Positions 33,956 to 43,792 are shown, counted from the stretch's first letter. The stretch is 64,000 nucleotides of DNA from JAWKWH01 sp963669285 (GCA_963669285.2 CAXXSI010000022.1:1-64000), one strand, 5' to 3'. Notes: generated by a model from the sequence alone, not told the origin. Numbers and translations are program-made.

Positions 33956-34006
33956 GGAATCATAATCCGCGTGTCGGGGGTTCAAGTCCCTCCCCCGCTA
34001 CCAAAT
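33956..34006 (+). repeat. attR: right copy of 51-bp integration repeat
   Basis: Exact copy of the tRNA-Met 3' half (anticodon stem to CCA plus AAT). The 5' half of the tRNA is missing here, so this is the displaced end left by integration. The backbone resumes after it. Confidence 0.95.
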
Positions 34007-34347
34007 TTTCACATATATTCAGATGTTTGGCGAAATGTGGAATTTCACGGCAAGCCGGCGATTACTTCGCATCCCATTTGGGCGAACCAATGCAGCAGAG
34101 CGGTTTTCGAGATACTGGCCGAAAAGCATTTGACTCCGGCTGGCAGGGTTCGTCTGCCCAAATGCTCAGAAATTCCGATCCGGCATGTGCTCAACATATC
34201 TGTCCGGCAAATGCGCAAGGCGTGATCCGATTGCCTGCTCAGCGTTGATACATGCTCGGCTGCGGCATGTCGTCCGGTGCCGCTCCTGTGACAGAATCGC
34301 GCAAAATCGAGGAAACGAGCGATGTTTTATGTCAAGTCGGGGTCGCA

Positions 34348-34361
34348 CTGACGGCCATCAA
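34348..34361. promoter_or_regulatory. Fnr-type box before phosphoribosyltransferase
   Basis: CTGACGGCCATCAA, one mismatch to TTGAC/T-N4-G/ATCAA, centred 65 bp before ATG 34420. Confidence 0.5.
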
Positions 34362-34419
34362 TGCGCGGCTTCACCCAGATGATCTACAAATTCACCCCGT
34401 CAATAGATGGTGTGGAGAA

Positions 34420-35109
34420 ATGGGTGCCGATGTGCATTGGATAAGGCATTCCGCCTTGTTTGAGAACAGAATGGACGCGGCCCGGAAACTGGCGAAAGTT
34501 CTGCCTTCGGTCGACCGCGACAACACGGTCGTGATTGCGCTACCGCGAGGCGGTGTGCCGATGGGTGCTGTTCTGGCGCAAACACTCGGTGTCCCCCTCG
34601 ATGTGCTCATCGTCAGAAAAATCGGCGCTCCTCGACAGCGCGAACTTGCCGTCGGCGCGGTCACGGACTGGAACGGGCTTCAGGTTACGATCAACGGTGA
34701 TATCGCCCGGTCTCTGGGCCTTTCCAACACCGATATCCGCCGCTTGGCAGAATCCGAACAGCCCGAGCTAAAACGCCGTGCTGAACTATATCGTGCCGAC
34801 CGGTCAGCGATAGAAATCGCGAACAAGACGGTCATTCTTGTCGATGACGGCATTGCCACGGGGGCGACCGTGCGAAGCGCATTACGATTGCTGAAATCGT
34901 TGCGGGCGGCCAAGATCGTTCTTGCGGTTGGTGTCGCGCCTGTGGAAACGCTTAGAAGTCTTGCCTCAGAAGCAGACGAGATTGTCTGTCTTGCCTCTCC
35001 CGAACCGTTTTTTGCGGTGGGTTCGCACTATCGCGAGTTCGAACAGGTCACCGACGACGAAGTTGTCGAGATACTGTCGCGGTACCGCTCTGGCGAGGAA
35101 GCGGGTTAG
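34420..35109 (+). CDS. Phosphoribosyltransferase-domain protein
   Basis: 229 residues from ATG 34420 (GGAGA upstream). RMDAARKLAKVLPSVDRDNT and VIALPRGGVPMGAVLAQTL form the N-terminal hood; VILVDDGIATGATVRSAL near residue 145 is the PRPP-binding loop. The protein is like those that accompany universal-stress genes in low-oxygen regulons; substrate unknown. Tail-to-tail 4-bp overlap with the stress-protein gene. An Fnr-type box stands upstream. Confidence 0.85.
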   Translation: MGADVHWIRHSALFENRMDAARKLAKVLPSVDRDNTVVIALPRGGVPMGAVLAQTLGVPLDVLIVRKIGAPRQRELAVGAVTDWNGLQVTINGDIARSLGLSNTDIRRLAESEQPELKRRAELYRADRSAIEIANKTVILVDDGIATGATVRSALRLLKSLRAAKIVLAVGVAPVETLRSLASEADEIVCLASPEPFFAVGSHYREFEQVTDDEVVEILSRYRSGEEAG

Positions 35110-35924
35110 CCGGACATCAGCCTGTTCAAGCGATTGTTGTTCAGAAGCGAGCGGGTCATGCCGCCGAAAACCCATTCACGCATTCTGCTGTGACTGAAGG
35201 CACCGGTGACGACGATATCGGCGTTTTCTCCTTCGACAAAGCCCTGGAAGTCCTCCGGCCCGTTTTTTCCCTCCAGAACAAAATGACGCGCCCGTATGCC
35301 GTGCCGCATCAAAAAGGCAACGACATCCGCCAACGCATCGCCAGGGTGTTCATCGTCGCTTTCCGTGGCGGCGGCGACGACAACCTCGCTGGCAAGCGTG
35401 AGCAGGGGAAGCGCATCGGCCACCGCACGGCGCGCCTGGGTCGTGTCCTTCCAGCCGATGACGATCTTTTTCGGATACCGATAGGTGACATTTTCCGGCA
35501 GAAACATCACCGGCCGGCCGGCCGCACTGACAAGGTCACCGCAATTGACGGAACGGAACGCATCGCCGGTCAACGCGCCATGCGGCGTTGCCGAAATGAT
35601 CAAGTCTGCCGCACGCGCATTAGCGAGCAACGCGTCGATCGGTTGCACCTCCGATTGCCGCCAGATCCTGTTCGGCGCGTCACCGGCGATCGCGAGGAAC
35701 ATCTCCTGGATTTCCGCCAGGGACTTTCGATTTTGCTCGGTAATCAGGCCGGCTGAATCGTCGATCGGCATCCATCCGTCCGTCGGATAGACCGGGCGGA
35801 CGCAGCACGCTGCGAATCCGATCAGATAGGCATCCAACTCGTCGGCGAGTTCCTTGGCGTAGCGGATCTTGGCTTCGGCATAGTTGTCCACTTCCAGATG
35901 CAGCAAGATACTGTTGTAAGCCAT
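35106..35924 (-). CDS. Universal stress protein, tandem UspA domains
   Basis: 272 residues; ATG 35924 is preferred (GGGGTG upstream) over GTG 35933. First domain starts YNSILLHLEVDNYAEAKIRY, second at PKKIVIGWKDTTQARRAV. The second ends with VVTGAFSHSRMREWVFGGMT, the G-x2-G-x9-G-type ATP loop. Such tandem proteins help survival under oxygen limitation. The Fnr-type box 35989-36002 sits 65 bp upstream. Confidence 0.9.
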   Translation of the reverse strand: MAYNSILLHLEVDNYAEAKIRYAKELADELDAYLIGFAACCVRPVYPTDGWMPIDDSAGLITEQNRKSLAEIQEMFLAIAGDAPNRIWRQSEVQPIDALLANARAADLIISATPHGALTGDAFRSVNCGDLVSAAGRPVMFLPENVTYRYPKKIVIGWKDTTQARRAVADALPLLTLASEVVVAAATESDDEHPGDALADVVAFLMRHGIRARHFVLEGKNGPEDFQGFVEGENADIVVTGAFSHSRMREWVFGGMTRSLLNNNRLNRLMSG

Positions 35925-35988
35925 CGTGTTCACCCCGATCTAGGGTCAGAACCCCAAGGCATTTGCACATGCGGTCGACGTTGTCTCA

Positions 35989-36002
35989 TTGACCGCCGTC
36001 AA
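35989..36002. promoter_or_regulatory. Fnr-type box before universal stress gene
   Basis: TTGACCGCCGTCAA, a perfect inverted repeat of TTGAC, 65 bp from ATG 35924. Confidence 0.6.
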
Positions 36003-36015
36003 CGCGAGCCAGGCA

Positions 36016-37042
36016 TCAGACCGTTGCCGGCAGATGCGCATTTCCTTCGAATTGACGTCGGGCAGCGGCGAGATAGGCTTTGGCCTGGCGCGGCCATTTG
36101 TCGGGCGAGCGCGGATCCTTATCACGGAGATGGTCAATTGACAGGCGTGCCCTGAGCAGAGCCCGGAAAGCCCCGTAAGCCCGCTTCAGGTTCGCCGATG
36201 GCGGCGCGCCGAAGACGGTTTCTATATGCCTCAGCAACATTGCCCTGATCCAGGGCGCTCCCAGCCATTCACATTCCAGTCCGAGATAGTTGATCTCGTC
36301 GTAGATATCGACGAGCAACATATCGGGATCGAATTCCAACCGATCAAAAATGATCGGCGGAGACACCAGGCAGACATGCTCGGGCCGCAGATCGCCATGG
36401 CCTTCAACGACATGGCCGGCTTCGATGCGACCACGAATTTCAGGCAGGCATTGCTCAATAACGCCGGTCACGTCCTCGCAGAACTGCCTTGAGTAATTGT
36501 CGCCGAGGTGTTCTCGCATCTCATGCAGATGACGGGCATTGATCACGGATTCCCGCTGCAGAAGCCGGACATAGGGGTCACAGTTTTGCCGGTGCAACTG
36601 CCGGCGTTGATAGAAATCGGTGAGCACGTCCGCCAAAGCCTCGACCTCGCTCACGGTAACGTGGCGGTGCTCGGCCAGGCGCCTGTCCAACATGTCGTTC
36701 TCGGGAAGGCGCAGCATTTCGACCAGCCAATCAACCGGGCGCCCGTCGCCACCAATCTTCAGCCGCCCGATATTGTCGCAAACAAGCGGGACGGTGCCCA
36801 AGTAGACCGTTTTGCCGGCCAGTTGCCTGTTAAGGCGTATCTCTTCCTCACAGAAGTGCTTCCTGGCTTTCAGGGTCGAGAAATCGAGATAGGAAAACCG
36901 CACCGGTTTCTTGATCTTGTAGGCGTGATCACCGGCGAGGAAAAATCATTGCGGTGTGTGTCTCGCGAACTGCAACTGCTCCGATGGATTGCGAGTAGGA
37001 TTCGGGCCTTTTCAGGAATTCGGCTTTGTCTTCAAACTTCAA
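36016..37042 (-). pseudogene. Aminoglycoside-phosphotransferase-like kinase, frameshifted
   Basis: From TTG 37042 the sequence reads FEDKAEFLKRPESYSQSIG and VRETHTAMIF, then a run of five T causes a shift, after which LAGDHAYKIKKPVRFSYLDF continues normally to the stop. The catalytic loop VEGHGDLRPEHVCLVSP and IIFDRLEFDPDMLLVD (metal aspartate) are intact. Proteins of this kind are kinase-fold enzymes found in stress clusters, often fused to an ATP-binding domain that is absent here. One indel at about 36945 is the only lesion, so sequencing error is likely. Confidence 0.8.
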
Positions 37043-37069
37043 TGGAACACCCGATTGAACGACTCTCGG

Positions 37070-37498
37070 CTAGGGCCACAGGTCGCGAAGCTCCTTGCGC
37101 ATCGAATTGCGCACCTGGCTGATTTCGCCTTCGGTGACCTGGCTGTCCAGCATCTTGAAAACAGCCGCTATTCCGGCTTCCGGATCTTCCAGCGGCTCCC
37201 TGGTGAACGCCTCGCGGACACGCATCACGAAATCGTCTTTGCCACGTGGATGTACCGGCGTGGCCGAAGGATTCCAGCCTTCGTAGTAAATTCCCCGGAC
37301 CAATATCGGCAACTGCGCAGCCAGATCGGCCGCCTCATCGACCGACAGCCAATCACGAACCGCATGCATCACGGAGCGCAGCAGGATGTAAGCTCTGCCG
37401 TCGTCATTCGCCCAGCCAAGCTCGTCGCGAATCTCAGCCAGCCAGTGCGCGACAACTTCAGGGGAATGGTCCAGCGTCTTGTTTCCAGTGATCGCCAT
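37070..37498 (-). CDS. DUF2267 protein
   Basis: 142 residues. SPEVVAHWLAEIRDELGW, AYILLRSVMHAVRDWLSVDE and LVRGIYYEGWNPSATP are the recognisable DUF2267 blocks (repeated four-helix units). Role unknown; it often lies in stress or low-oxygen clusters. It is divergent from the Fnr-type regulator with the perfect box at 37572-37585 in between. Confidence 0.85.
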   Translation of the reverse strand: MAITGNKTLDHSPEVVAHWLAEIRDELGWANDDGRAYILLRSVMHAVRDWLSVDEAADLAAQLPILVRGIYYEGWNPSATPVHPRGKDDFVMRVREAFTREPLEDPEAGIAAVFKMLDSQVTEGEISQVRNSMRKELRDLWP

Positions 37499-37571
37499 TT
37501 TCCGGTTCCTTCCCTGAGCACATCAAGTCTTGACCTGAGTGGGACCGTGGATGGTCTCAGGATCGGATGCA

Positions 37572-37585
37572 TTGATGGCTATCAA
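37572..37585. promoter_or_regulatory. Perfect Fnr box in DUF2267/Fnr gap
   Basis: TTGATGGCTATCAA, exact TTGAT-N4-ATCAA. Shared region of two divergent genes, suggesting autoregulation of the Fnr-type gene and control of DUF2267. Confidence 0.75.
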
Positions 37586-37689
37586 CTGCCGCACTGACGG
37601 CCCGGTGCTGCGCTTGCATTTGACTCGGTCCATCAGGCGTGATTTCTAGATATCGTCAGGGGGCTGACCTTGTAGGGAAGTTGGCTTTC

Positions 37690-38520
37690 ATGAAAGAAAT
37701 CGTTCTCTCGCCCAATCGCTGCTGCAAGCGCAAGCGGTGCGTCGTTGTCGATCACGCGATCTGCAGGGCACTTGGTCCGGATGCGGCGGCCGAGTTCGAT
37801 CGCTACTCGCATCTGCACACCTTCAAAAGCGGCCAGATGATCGTCGGGCAGGGCGAAGATTCGGTGATGGTCGGAAACATCGTCAGCGGCATGGTCAAGT
37901 TGACCATATGCACCGAGGAAGGCAACCAGCAGATCGTCGGTCTGCTCTATCCTTCCGACTTCTTCGGCCGCATCTTCAGCGACCGAACCCGGTTTTGTTA
38001 TGAGGCTGCAACCGATGTGACGCTTTGTGCGATCGACCGGAGAAATTTCGAAAAGCTGCTTGAGCGATACCCGGAGGTCGAACATCAACTCCTCGTCGAC
38101 ACGCTGGATGAGCTGGATGCGGCGCGCGGCTGGATTGCGTTGATCAACAACCGGACGACCATGCAGCGAGTCGCCACATTGTTGTTCATTTTGATGAGGC
38201 GATTGCCCGAGGAAATCCCGACCGACCGCCAGGGCATCGTCCACAACATCATCAGGTTTCCGATCGGCCGCAGGGACGTTGCCGATCTCCTGGGGACGAC
38301 CCCCGAGACGCTGAGCCGCAACATTCAGTCCCTGTCCCGTCAGGGCATCATCCGCATTATCGATCCCAACAGGTTTGAATTGCTTGATGAAACAAGGCTG
38401 CTCGATTGCGCAGGCGAGCTGGAAGAAGACATTGAATTCATCGCCGGACTGACCGACCAGAGGCCAGCGTCGCCGCCAAGCATTGGACCGGAGCACTTCG
38501 ACGAGCGCGAAAGCGCGTAG
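37690..38520 (+). CDS. Crp/Fnr-family oxygen-responsive regulator
   Basis: 276 residues from ATG 37690. C11/C12, C17 and C25 near the start and C113 (ATDVTLCAID) stand where Fnr/FnrL hold their oxygen-sensitive iron-sulfur cluster. Residues 35-120 are the cNMP-binding-like domain (SGMVKLTICTEEGNQQIVGL). The recognition helix TPETLSRNIQSLSRQGII has the E-x2-S-R pattern that reads TTGAT half-sites. Nine matching boxes lie in 34.3-46.9 kb, so this is probably the local master switch. A long acidic tail follows the DNA-binding domain. Confidence 0.9.
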   Translation: MKEIVLSPNRCCKRKRCVVVDHAICRALGPDAAAEFDRYSHLHTFKSGQMIVGQGEDSVMVGNIVSGMVKLTICTEEGNQQIVGLLYPSDFFGRIFSDRTRFCYEAATDVTLCAIDRRNFEKLLERYPEVEHQLLVDTLDELDAARGWIALINNRTTMQRVATLLFILMRRLPEEIPTDRQGIVHNIIRFPIGRRDVADLLGTTPETLSRNIQSLSRQGIIRIIDPNRFELLDETRLLDCAGELEEDIEFIAGLTDQRPASPPSIGPEHFDERESA

Positions 38521-38542
38521 CGACCGTTTTCCGCGAACAGAC

Positions 38543-39379
38543 TCAATGCGCCATCAGCACCGGTCGGTCGGCGTTGTCGAGCATGGCCTGCGTGGTTCCG
38601 CCGAAGATCTGCTCGAACAGGCGTGAATGTCCGTACGCGCCCATGATGATCATACCCGCATCGATATCGTTTGCGTGGTTCAGCAAGACGGTATGGGTAT
38701 CGCGTCCGGCGGCGGAAATGACGTCGACCGTCACATTGACATCGTGGTGCGCCAGATAGGTGGCAAGGTCGTTTCCCGGCTCTTCCCCATCGCCTTCTTC
38801 AGTCGCCAGAGGATCGATCATAACCACGTGAACGGCCTTGGCGGCAGCGAGTATGTCGATTGAATCGTAGACCGCGCGGGCGGCTTCGCGCGACGAGTTC
38901 CACGCTATCATGATCTTTGTAGGTGACAGGGATGCCTTGCTGCCCTCCGGGACCAGCAGGAACGGTCTCGCGCTGCGAAACAGCAGGCCGGAGAGGCTCC
39001 TTCTCCACAATCTGCCATAGGCTGTTTCACCGCGGATCCCGATCGCCAGATCGGCGCAACGACCACGCCTGCCGACAACCGTTTCGATCTGGGCCTCATC
39101 GCAATAGTGCAGCGAAACGTCGCCGGAGACCGCAGTCTCGGCCAGAAGTTGAGAGACCTTTTCTCCCTGCGCCCGAAGGGAATCCATTCCCTCCTCCCGC
39201 TCCTCCGACCAGGCATCCATGGGAACGACATTATATATGCTTGTTGGCGGCGGCGGCGCGATGCCGACGACTGCGACACTCAGGTTTGCTTCGGCCGCTT
39301 TGGCAAGCGCCATGGATTGTTCGACCGGATCAAGCGCATGTCCGTCGCCTATCACGATAAGCAGTGTTTTCGGCTTCAT
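38543..39379 (-). CDS. Universal stress protein, tandem UspA domains
   Basis: 278 residues. First domain KTLLIVIGDGHALDPVEQSM, second from TKIMIAWNSSREAARAV to MIIMGAYGHSRLFEQIFGGT (ATP-binding loop). A full-length relative of the other tandem stress protein. It is convergent with the Fnr-type regulator and divergent from prs, with a degenerate box in the 116-bp gap. Confidence 0.9.
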   Translation of the reverse strand: MKPKTLLIVIGDGHALDPVEQSMALAKAAEANLSVAVVGIAPPPPTSIYNVVPMDAWSEEREEGMDSLRAQGEKVSQLLAETAVSGDVSLHYCDEAQIETVVGRRGRCADLAIGIRGETAYGRLWRRSLSGLLFRSARPFLLVPEGSKASLSPTKIMIAWNSSREAARAVYDSIDILAAAKAVHVVMIDPLATEEGDGEEPGNDLATYLAHHDVNVTVDVISAAGRDTHTVLLNHANDIDAGMIIMGAYGHSRLFEQIFGGTTQAMLDNADRPVLMAH

Positions 39380-39448
39380 CGACTTGCCTTTCTGCTGGAA
39401 CCCGGTCGATTTTTGTCAAACGCTATCTTGGTTTCGGGTCATTCCGCA

Positions 39449-39462
39449 TTGATCCTCGTCAT
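39449..39462. promoter_or_regulatory. Fnr-type box (one mismatch) before prs
   Basis: TTGATCCTCGTCAT between the divergent stress gene and prs, 34 bp before ATG 39496. Confidence 0.45.
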
Positions 39463-39495
39463 TGCCGGTCAGGGCAAAGGCGGCGAGTTTCAACC

Positions 39496-40488
39496 ATGTT
39501 GTTCTTTGCGCTTCAGGGATCGGACGTTCTTGGCAAGCGGATTGCCGAAAAAGGCGGATTCGATCTTGCAAGACACGAAGAGCGGTTTTTTGATGGCGGC
39601 GAACACAAGACAAGGCCGCTCTTAAGCGTCCGGGGAGAGGACGTTTACGTGCTGCTCAGCCTGCATGGTACAAGTGATGCGTCCGCTAACGACAAGCTCT
39701 GCAAACTGTTGTTCTTCATCGCTGCCTGCAAGGACAACGGCGCCTCGCGGGTCACGGCGCTGGTTCCTTACATGGCTTATTCGCGAAAAGACCGTCAGAC
39801 AAAATCCCGGGATCCGGTGACGACGCGCTACGTGGCGCAGCTGTTCGAGGCGGTCGATACGGACATGGTGGCAACCCTTGATGTTCATACCATTATCGCC
39901 TTTCAGAATGCTTTTCGCTGCCCGTCGCTGCATCTCGATACTCATCGGCTGTTTGCCGACGTCGATTGCCCGGCGCGTCGGCAGGGAACAGGTGGCGATT
40001 GTCTCTCCCGACGGAGGCGGGGTGAAACGGGCGCAGTTGCTAAGACAGATGCTGTGTTCGGTGCTGGATCAGGAAATCGGTTTCGGGATCATGGAAAAAA
40101 CGCCGCAGTGGCGGCGTGGTGAGCGGAACGCATTTCGCCGGCGATGTTGAGGGCCGGATCGTTTTTTGTCGTCGACGACATGATCGTTGGTGGCGGGACA
40201 ATGTTGCGGGCTGCAAAGGCCTGTCGTGAACACGGGGCTCGCGCTGTGCACACGCTGGCGGCCCACGGCCTGTTCTCGCCGGCCGCAGGAGAGCTGTTTT
40301 CCGGCGATGTGATCGACACAGTGACAGTCACCGACAGCGCAGCCCCGTTTGACAACCAGTGGCCAGGCATGGACGACAGGCTGACCGTTCTGTCGGTTGC
40401 CGGCCTGTTTGCCGAAACCATCAGGAGGCTTCACGAAGGTGGATCGATCAGCGATTTGCTGGAATTCAGTCGCGCCGCCGGCGGATAG
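39496..40488 (+). pseudogene. prs: Ribose-phosphate pyrophosphokinase, frameshifted
   Basis: ATG 39496 gives MLFFALQGSDVLGKRI up to ALVPYMAYSRKDRQTKSRD and ATLDVHTIIAFQNAF. Near 39975 the frame moves to VGREQVAIVSPDGGGVKRAQ, near 40100 to VVSGTHFAGDVEGRIVF, and at a run of six T near 40160 to FVVDDMIVGGGTMLRAAKAC, the PRPP-binding loop. So three indels interrupt an otherwise complete enzyme. This stress-cluster type is a second copy; housekeeping Prs should lie elsewhere. Would provide PRPP for the phosphoribosyltransferase nearby. Confidence 0.85.
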
Positions 40489-40629
40489 TCCTGCGCGGAT
40501 CCGCAGTCGACAATCCTGCCTTTGGGTCGACGTCAAAACAGTCGGAGCCGCCAGATCATGACCGGCGCCACTCCACGGTGTTGGCGCGGGAAGATTGAAG
40601 TCGAGTGCACGATCGACGCTTGATGTGAA

Positions 40630-40643
40630 TTGATTGATCTCAA
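40630..40643. promoter_or_regulatory. Fnr-type box (one mismatch) before host-attachment gene
   Basis: TTGATTGATCTCAA, 80 bp before ATG 40723. Confidence 0.45.
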
Positions 40644-40722
40644 TGACACAGGTCTGGTTCTCGCTCATGAAGCGGGATGCGGGCAAGTTGGTAATTGCCG
40701 AAGCTGAGAACGGATGGACAAG

Positions 40723-41230
40723 ATGAAACTGAAGCACAACAGCTGGGTTGTCGTCATGGACGGCGAAAAGGCGCTTTTTCTGCGCAACGACGGTGATGCC
40801 GTCCATTGTAACCTGCAGGTCTTCCGTGAAATCGAGCAGCGCAATCCCTCCAATCGCGAACAGGGCAAGTGCCCGCCCGGGGCGGCTGAATGACAGCGTT
40901 GGCGGTCACAAAAGCGCCGTAGAGGAAACCGATTGGCACCGGCTGGCGAAGGACCGGTTTGCTGTCGAGATCGCAGACCGATTGCTCAATCACGAACGAA
41001 ACGGTCGGTTCGAAGAACTCGTACTCTCAGCGCCACCGCAGGTTCTGGGCTCGGTGCGCAAGGCGATTGGAAAGTCGGTGCGCGACAGGATCGTCGGCGA
41101 ACTCGACAAGGACCTCACATCCCACCCGGTGGCGGAGATTGAGGCACACATCCTGAAACACTGGACCATTTACAACCGCCTGGCCGCCGTGACACCGCCG
41201 CCGGCCGGGTCATTTCCGAACAGATATTAG
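40723..41230 (+). pseudogene. Host-attachment family protein, frameshifted
   Basis: ATG 40723 gives NSWVVVMDGEKALFLRNDGD and stops shortly after NREQGKCPPG; a one-base shift near 40885 opens the rest (RLNDSVGGHKSAVEETDWHR to HPVAEIEAHILKHW). Joined, it is a complete PF10116-type protein of about 165 residues, resembling eRF1 domain-2-like proteins named from Agrobacterium attachment. Here the context suggests a stress role. A single indel makes read error plausible. Confidence 0.75.
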
Positions 41231-41239
41231 CTCGCGGAA

Positions 41240-41253
41240 TTGACGGCTATCAA
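41240..41253. promoter_or_regulatory. Fnr-type box before Hsp20 gene
   Basis: TTGACGGCTATCAA, 107 bp before ATG 41360. Confidence 0.6.
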
Positions 41254-41359
41254 TGCAGCGCGCCGGTACCGGAATAGCATTTGGCCGGTGCAAAATACGT
41301 TCTTCGTGATGCTTGAGAACGTGACGCGGATTAGTTGCTCGTTACAAGGAGAATCAACC

Positions 41360-41895
41360 ATGTCCAAATCCAAGAAACTGGCAGTTAACAAGGAAAAGAA
41401 AGCAACCGCGCCGGCCGAGGCTCAAATGCCGCCGTTTGAACGGCTGCACCGCGAAATCGACCGGCTGTTCGATGATTTCGGGCGCATGGACTGGCGGTTG
41501 CCTTTCGCACGCAGTGATTTCGATATCAGCTTGCCCTGGTCGAAACGCGAGGACTGGGGTGTGACGCCGGTAATGGACCTGGCGGAAAAGGACAATGAGT
41601 ACGAAATCACCGCGGAGCTTCCCGGGATGGACGAGAAGGACATTGATATCCGTGTGTCCAACGGCTCGCTGAGGATCAGCGGCGAGAAAACCGAGGGAAA
41701 AGGAAGAAAAGAAGAAAGACTACCACCTGTCGGAGCGCCACTACGGATCGATCCGCCGGACGATCAGCCTGCCGGAAGGCGTGAACCCCGACAAGATCGA
41801 GGCGTCGTTCTCGAAGGGTGTGCTGAACGTCAAACTGCCGAAGACGGTCGAAGCCCGTAAGGCGGAGAAGAAAATCGCGGTCAAGGCCCGCTTGA
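41360..41895 (+). pseudogene. Small heat-shock protein Hsp20, frameshifted
   Basis: ATG 41360 behind AAGGAGA. The alpha-crystallin domain begins WGVTPVMDLAEKDNEYEITA and ELPGMDEKDIDIRVSNG. A shift in the A/G-rich stretch near 41710 separates it from YHLSERHYGSIRRTISLPEG and NPDKIEASFSKGVLNVKLP. Removing one C of the CCC at 41887 would restore an AVKAA end at TGA 41893-41895. Two lesions in homopolymers in about 180 residues. The gene is otherwise a typical class A-like Hsp20. Confidence 0.8.
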
Positions 41896-41999
41896 AGCGG
41901 CAATTGCGGTCAAGAGCGGCGCGGAGAGTTCGCGCCGAGTGTTCCAGCGGCACCGCCTGTATGCGGTGCCGATTGCGTCAACGCTGTAGGCGTAAACCC

Positions 42000-42888
42000 A
42001 TGACACCGGGCACCGCCGGGTTGGGCAGGGCGGATTTCGAAATTATCCAGGAAAACATCGACATTGCCGCCAAATTGCGCGACTACGCCGATCTGCTGGC
42101 GCAGCAGGGATCGGACGGTTTTCGCGAACAGGCCTATCGGAAGGCGGCGGAGGCAATTGTCGGTCTTGAAGAACCCCTGTCGGTCATCTTTCGCCGCGAC
42201 GGCGAGAAGGGGCTGATCGCACTGGCACATATTGGCAAGGGTATCGCCGGAGCGATTGCCGAGCTGATCACGACACGCTGCTGGTCACAGCTCGACCGGC
42301 TGCGCGGGGAGCTTTCGCCCGAAAATGTGTTTCGCACCATTCCGGGCATTGGTCCCCGCCTGGCACATCGACTCGCCGAGGACTATCAACTTGAATCGCT
42401 TGAGGATCTGGAAGCCGCCCTGCTGGATCCAGACAGTCCCGTGAAGGGATTCGGTGAACGACGGCGAGCGGCGGTTCTGGCCGTCCTCGCGCAACGGCTG
42501 GGGCGCCCTGACAATTACGCCCTCAGGGCGGAAGGTTCCGGCGCCCGACGTCAAACTCATTTTCAAGGTGGACGACATGTACCGGAAGCGGGCGGCAGCC
42601 GGCCTGCTTCGGACCATTGCACCAAAACGCCATAACCCGGAGCACAGGAACTGGTTGCCAATCATGCATGCGCGCCACGGCGAATGGCACTTTACCGCGC
42701 TTTATTCAAACACGGCTCTCGCCCATCAACTCGGAAAAACACACGATTGGGTCATTATCTATTTTCAGCTGGAAGGACATGGTGAGGGGCGGTGCACGGT
42801 CGTCACCGAGACCAAGGGTGCGATGGCCGGAAAAAGGGTGGTGCGGGGCAGGGAAGACGAATCCGCTGTTCTCCCATCGAAAGGGTAA
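42000..42888 (+). pseudogene. Helix-hairpin-helix protein related to PolX N-terminus, frameshifted
   Basis: ATG 42000. ENIDIAAKLRDYADLLAQQG and FREQAYRKAAEAIVGL are the helical domain of PolX-like proteins; TIPGIGPRLAHRLAEDYQL is a helix-hairpin-helix. Near 42530 the frame changes, giving VDDMYRKRAAAGLLRTIAP to YFQLEGHGEGRCTVVTETKG. No polymerase catalytic domain follows, so it is a DNA-binding relative. I know similar full-length proteins in rhizobia with both halves in one frame. Confidence 0.7.
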
Positions 42889-42935
42889 TTGCGTCATCCG
42901 CGCAAGCACCGGCCCGCATCCTCAACTCTCGGGCG

Positions 42936-43049
42936 GGCGGCTCGCTGCAAGGAGAAATCACGAATTTCGTATCGACGGACAAACCGTTTCTGATTGTCTA
43001 TGTCCGCGATCCGGAGGGCAATATTCTCGAACTTGAACAGCCATTCTGA
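42936..43049 (+). pseudogene. VOC/glyoxalase-family C-terminal remnant
   Basis: Only the last strand block (FLIVYVRDPEGNILELEQPF) of a vicinal-oxygen-chelate protein remains. No N-terminal half is found upstream in any frame. Debris between stress genes. Confidence 0.6.
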
Positions 43050-43183
43050 CAGCAGCCAGCGCGATCACCGGTGAGATTTCGCGGCGGTCTTTGGCAAATT
43101 CCAGCGCCTTCCGGCCCGGCGAAATGCGCCATTGCGTGCGGAGATTTTGTCGGCAAGTACGACATGTCGGGAATGCCCGGCGA

Positions 43184-43197
43184 TTGACGGCAATCAA
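43184..43197. promoter_or_regulatory. Fnr-type box before third stress gene
   Basis: TTGACGGCAATCAA, 100 bp before ATG 43297. Confidence 0.6.
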
Positions 43198-43296
43198 CGT
43201 CAAAAACACCTCTAGGGGTTTTATACATACACGGGCTGACCTGCCGGACCTAGTGGATTCGGCGGGCAGCGAATCTTGGGCCAACGGGAGATAACG

Positions 43297-43710
43297 ATGT
43301 TCAATCAGATTATGGTTCCAGTCGACCTCGAGCATTTGGGCGGTTTGGCCAAATCGCTTGCGGTCGCTGCTGACCTTTCGAACAAGTACGACGCACCAGT
43401 GTGTTATGTAGGAGTTTCCAGCGGCCAGCCGGATCCCATCTCGAAGAGCCCCGGCGGTTACAGCAAGAAGCTGGCGGATTTCGCCGCGGGACAGGAAGCA
43501 AAACACGGCCACAAAGTGTCTTCGCAGATGTTTGCCAGTCATGATCTGGTCACGGATGTCGACGATGTCCTGCTGAAAGCAGTGGAGGAAGTCGGTGCGG
43601 ACCTGGTTGTCATGGCGTCGCACATACCTACGATCGTGGACTATGTCTGGCCTTCCAATGGCGGCAAGATCGCCGCGCATTCCAATGCCTCGGTGTTTGT
43701 CGTCAGGTAA
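43297..43710 (+). CDS. Universal stress protein, single UspA domain
   Basis: 137 residues from ATG 43297 behind GGAG. QIMVPVDLEHLGGLAKSLAV at the start and DLVVMASHIPTIVDYVWPSN near the end, where the usual G-x2-G loop is replaced by SHIPTIVDYVWPSNGG, so ATP may not be bound in the usual way (as in UspA versus UspFG groups). An Fnr-type box is upstream. Confidence 0.9.
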   Translation: MFNQIMVPVDLEHLGGLAKSLAVAADLSNKYDAPVCYVGVSSGQPDPISKSPGGYSKKLADFAAGQEAKHGHKVSSQMFASHDLVTDVDDVLLKAVEEVGADLVVMASHIPTIVDYVWPSNGGKIAAHSNASVFVVR

Positions 43711-43792
43711 CCAGGGCGACCGGCTGACGTATGGTCGTGTTAAGCGAAACCCGAACATTGCATTGCCGAAATCGGTGCGGCAATCGATTCGG

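Noticed and set aside
36016..37042. Aminoglycoside resistance gene
   Set aside because: The fold is kinase-like, but the sequence matches stress-cluster relatives rather than known resistance enzymes.
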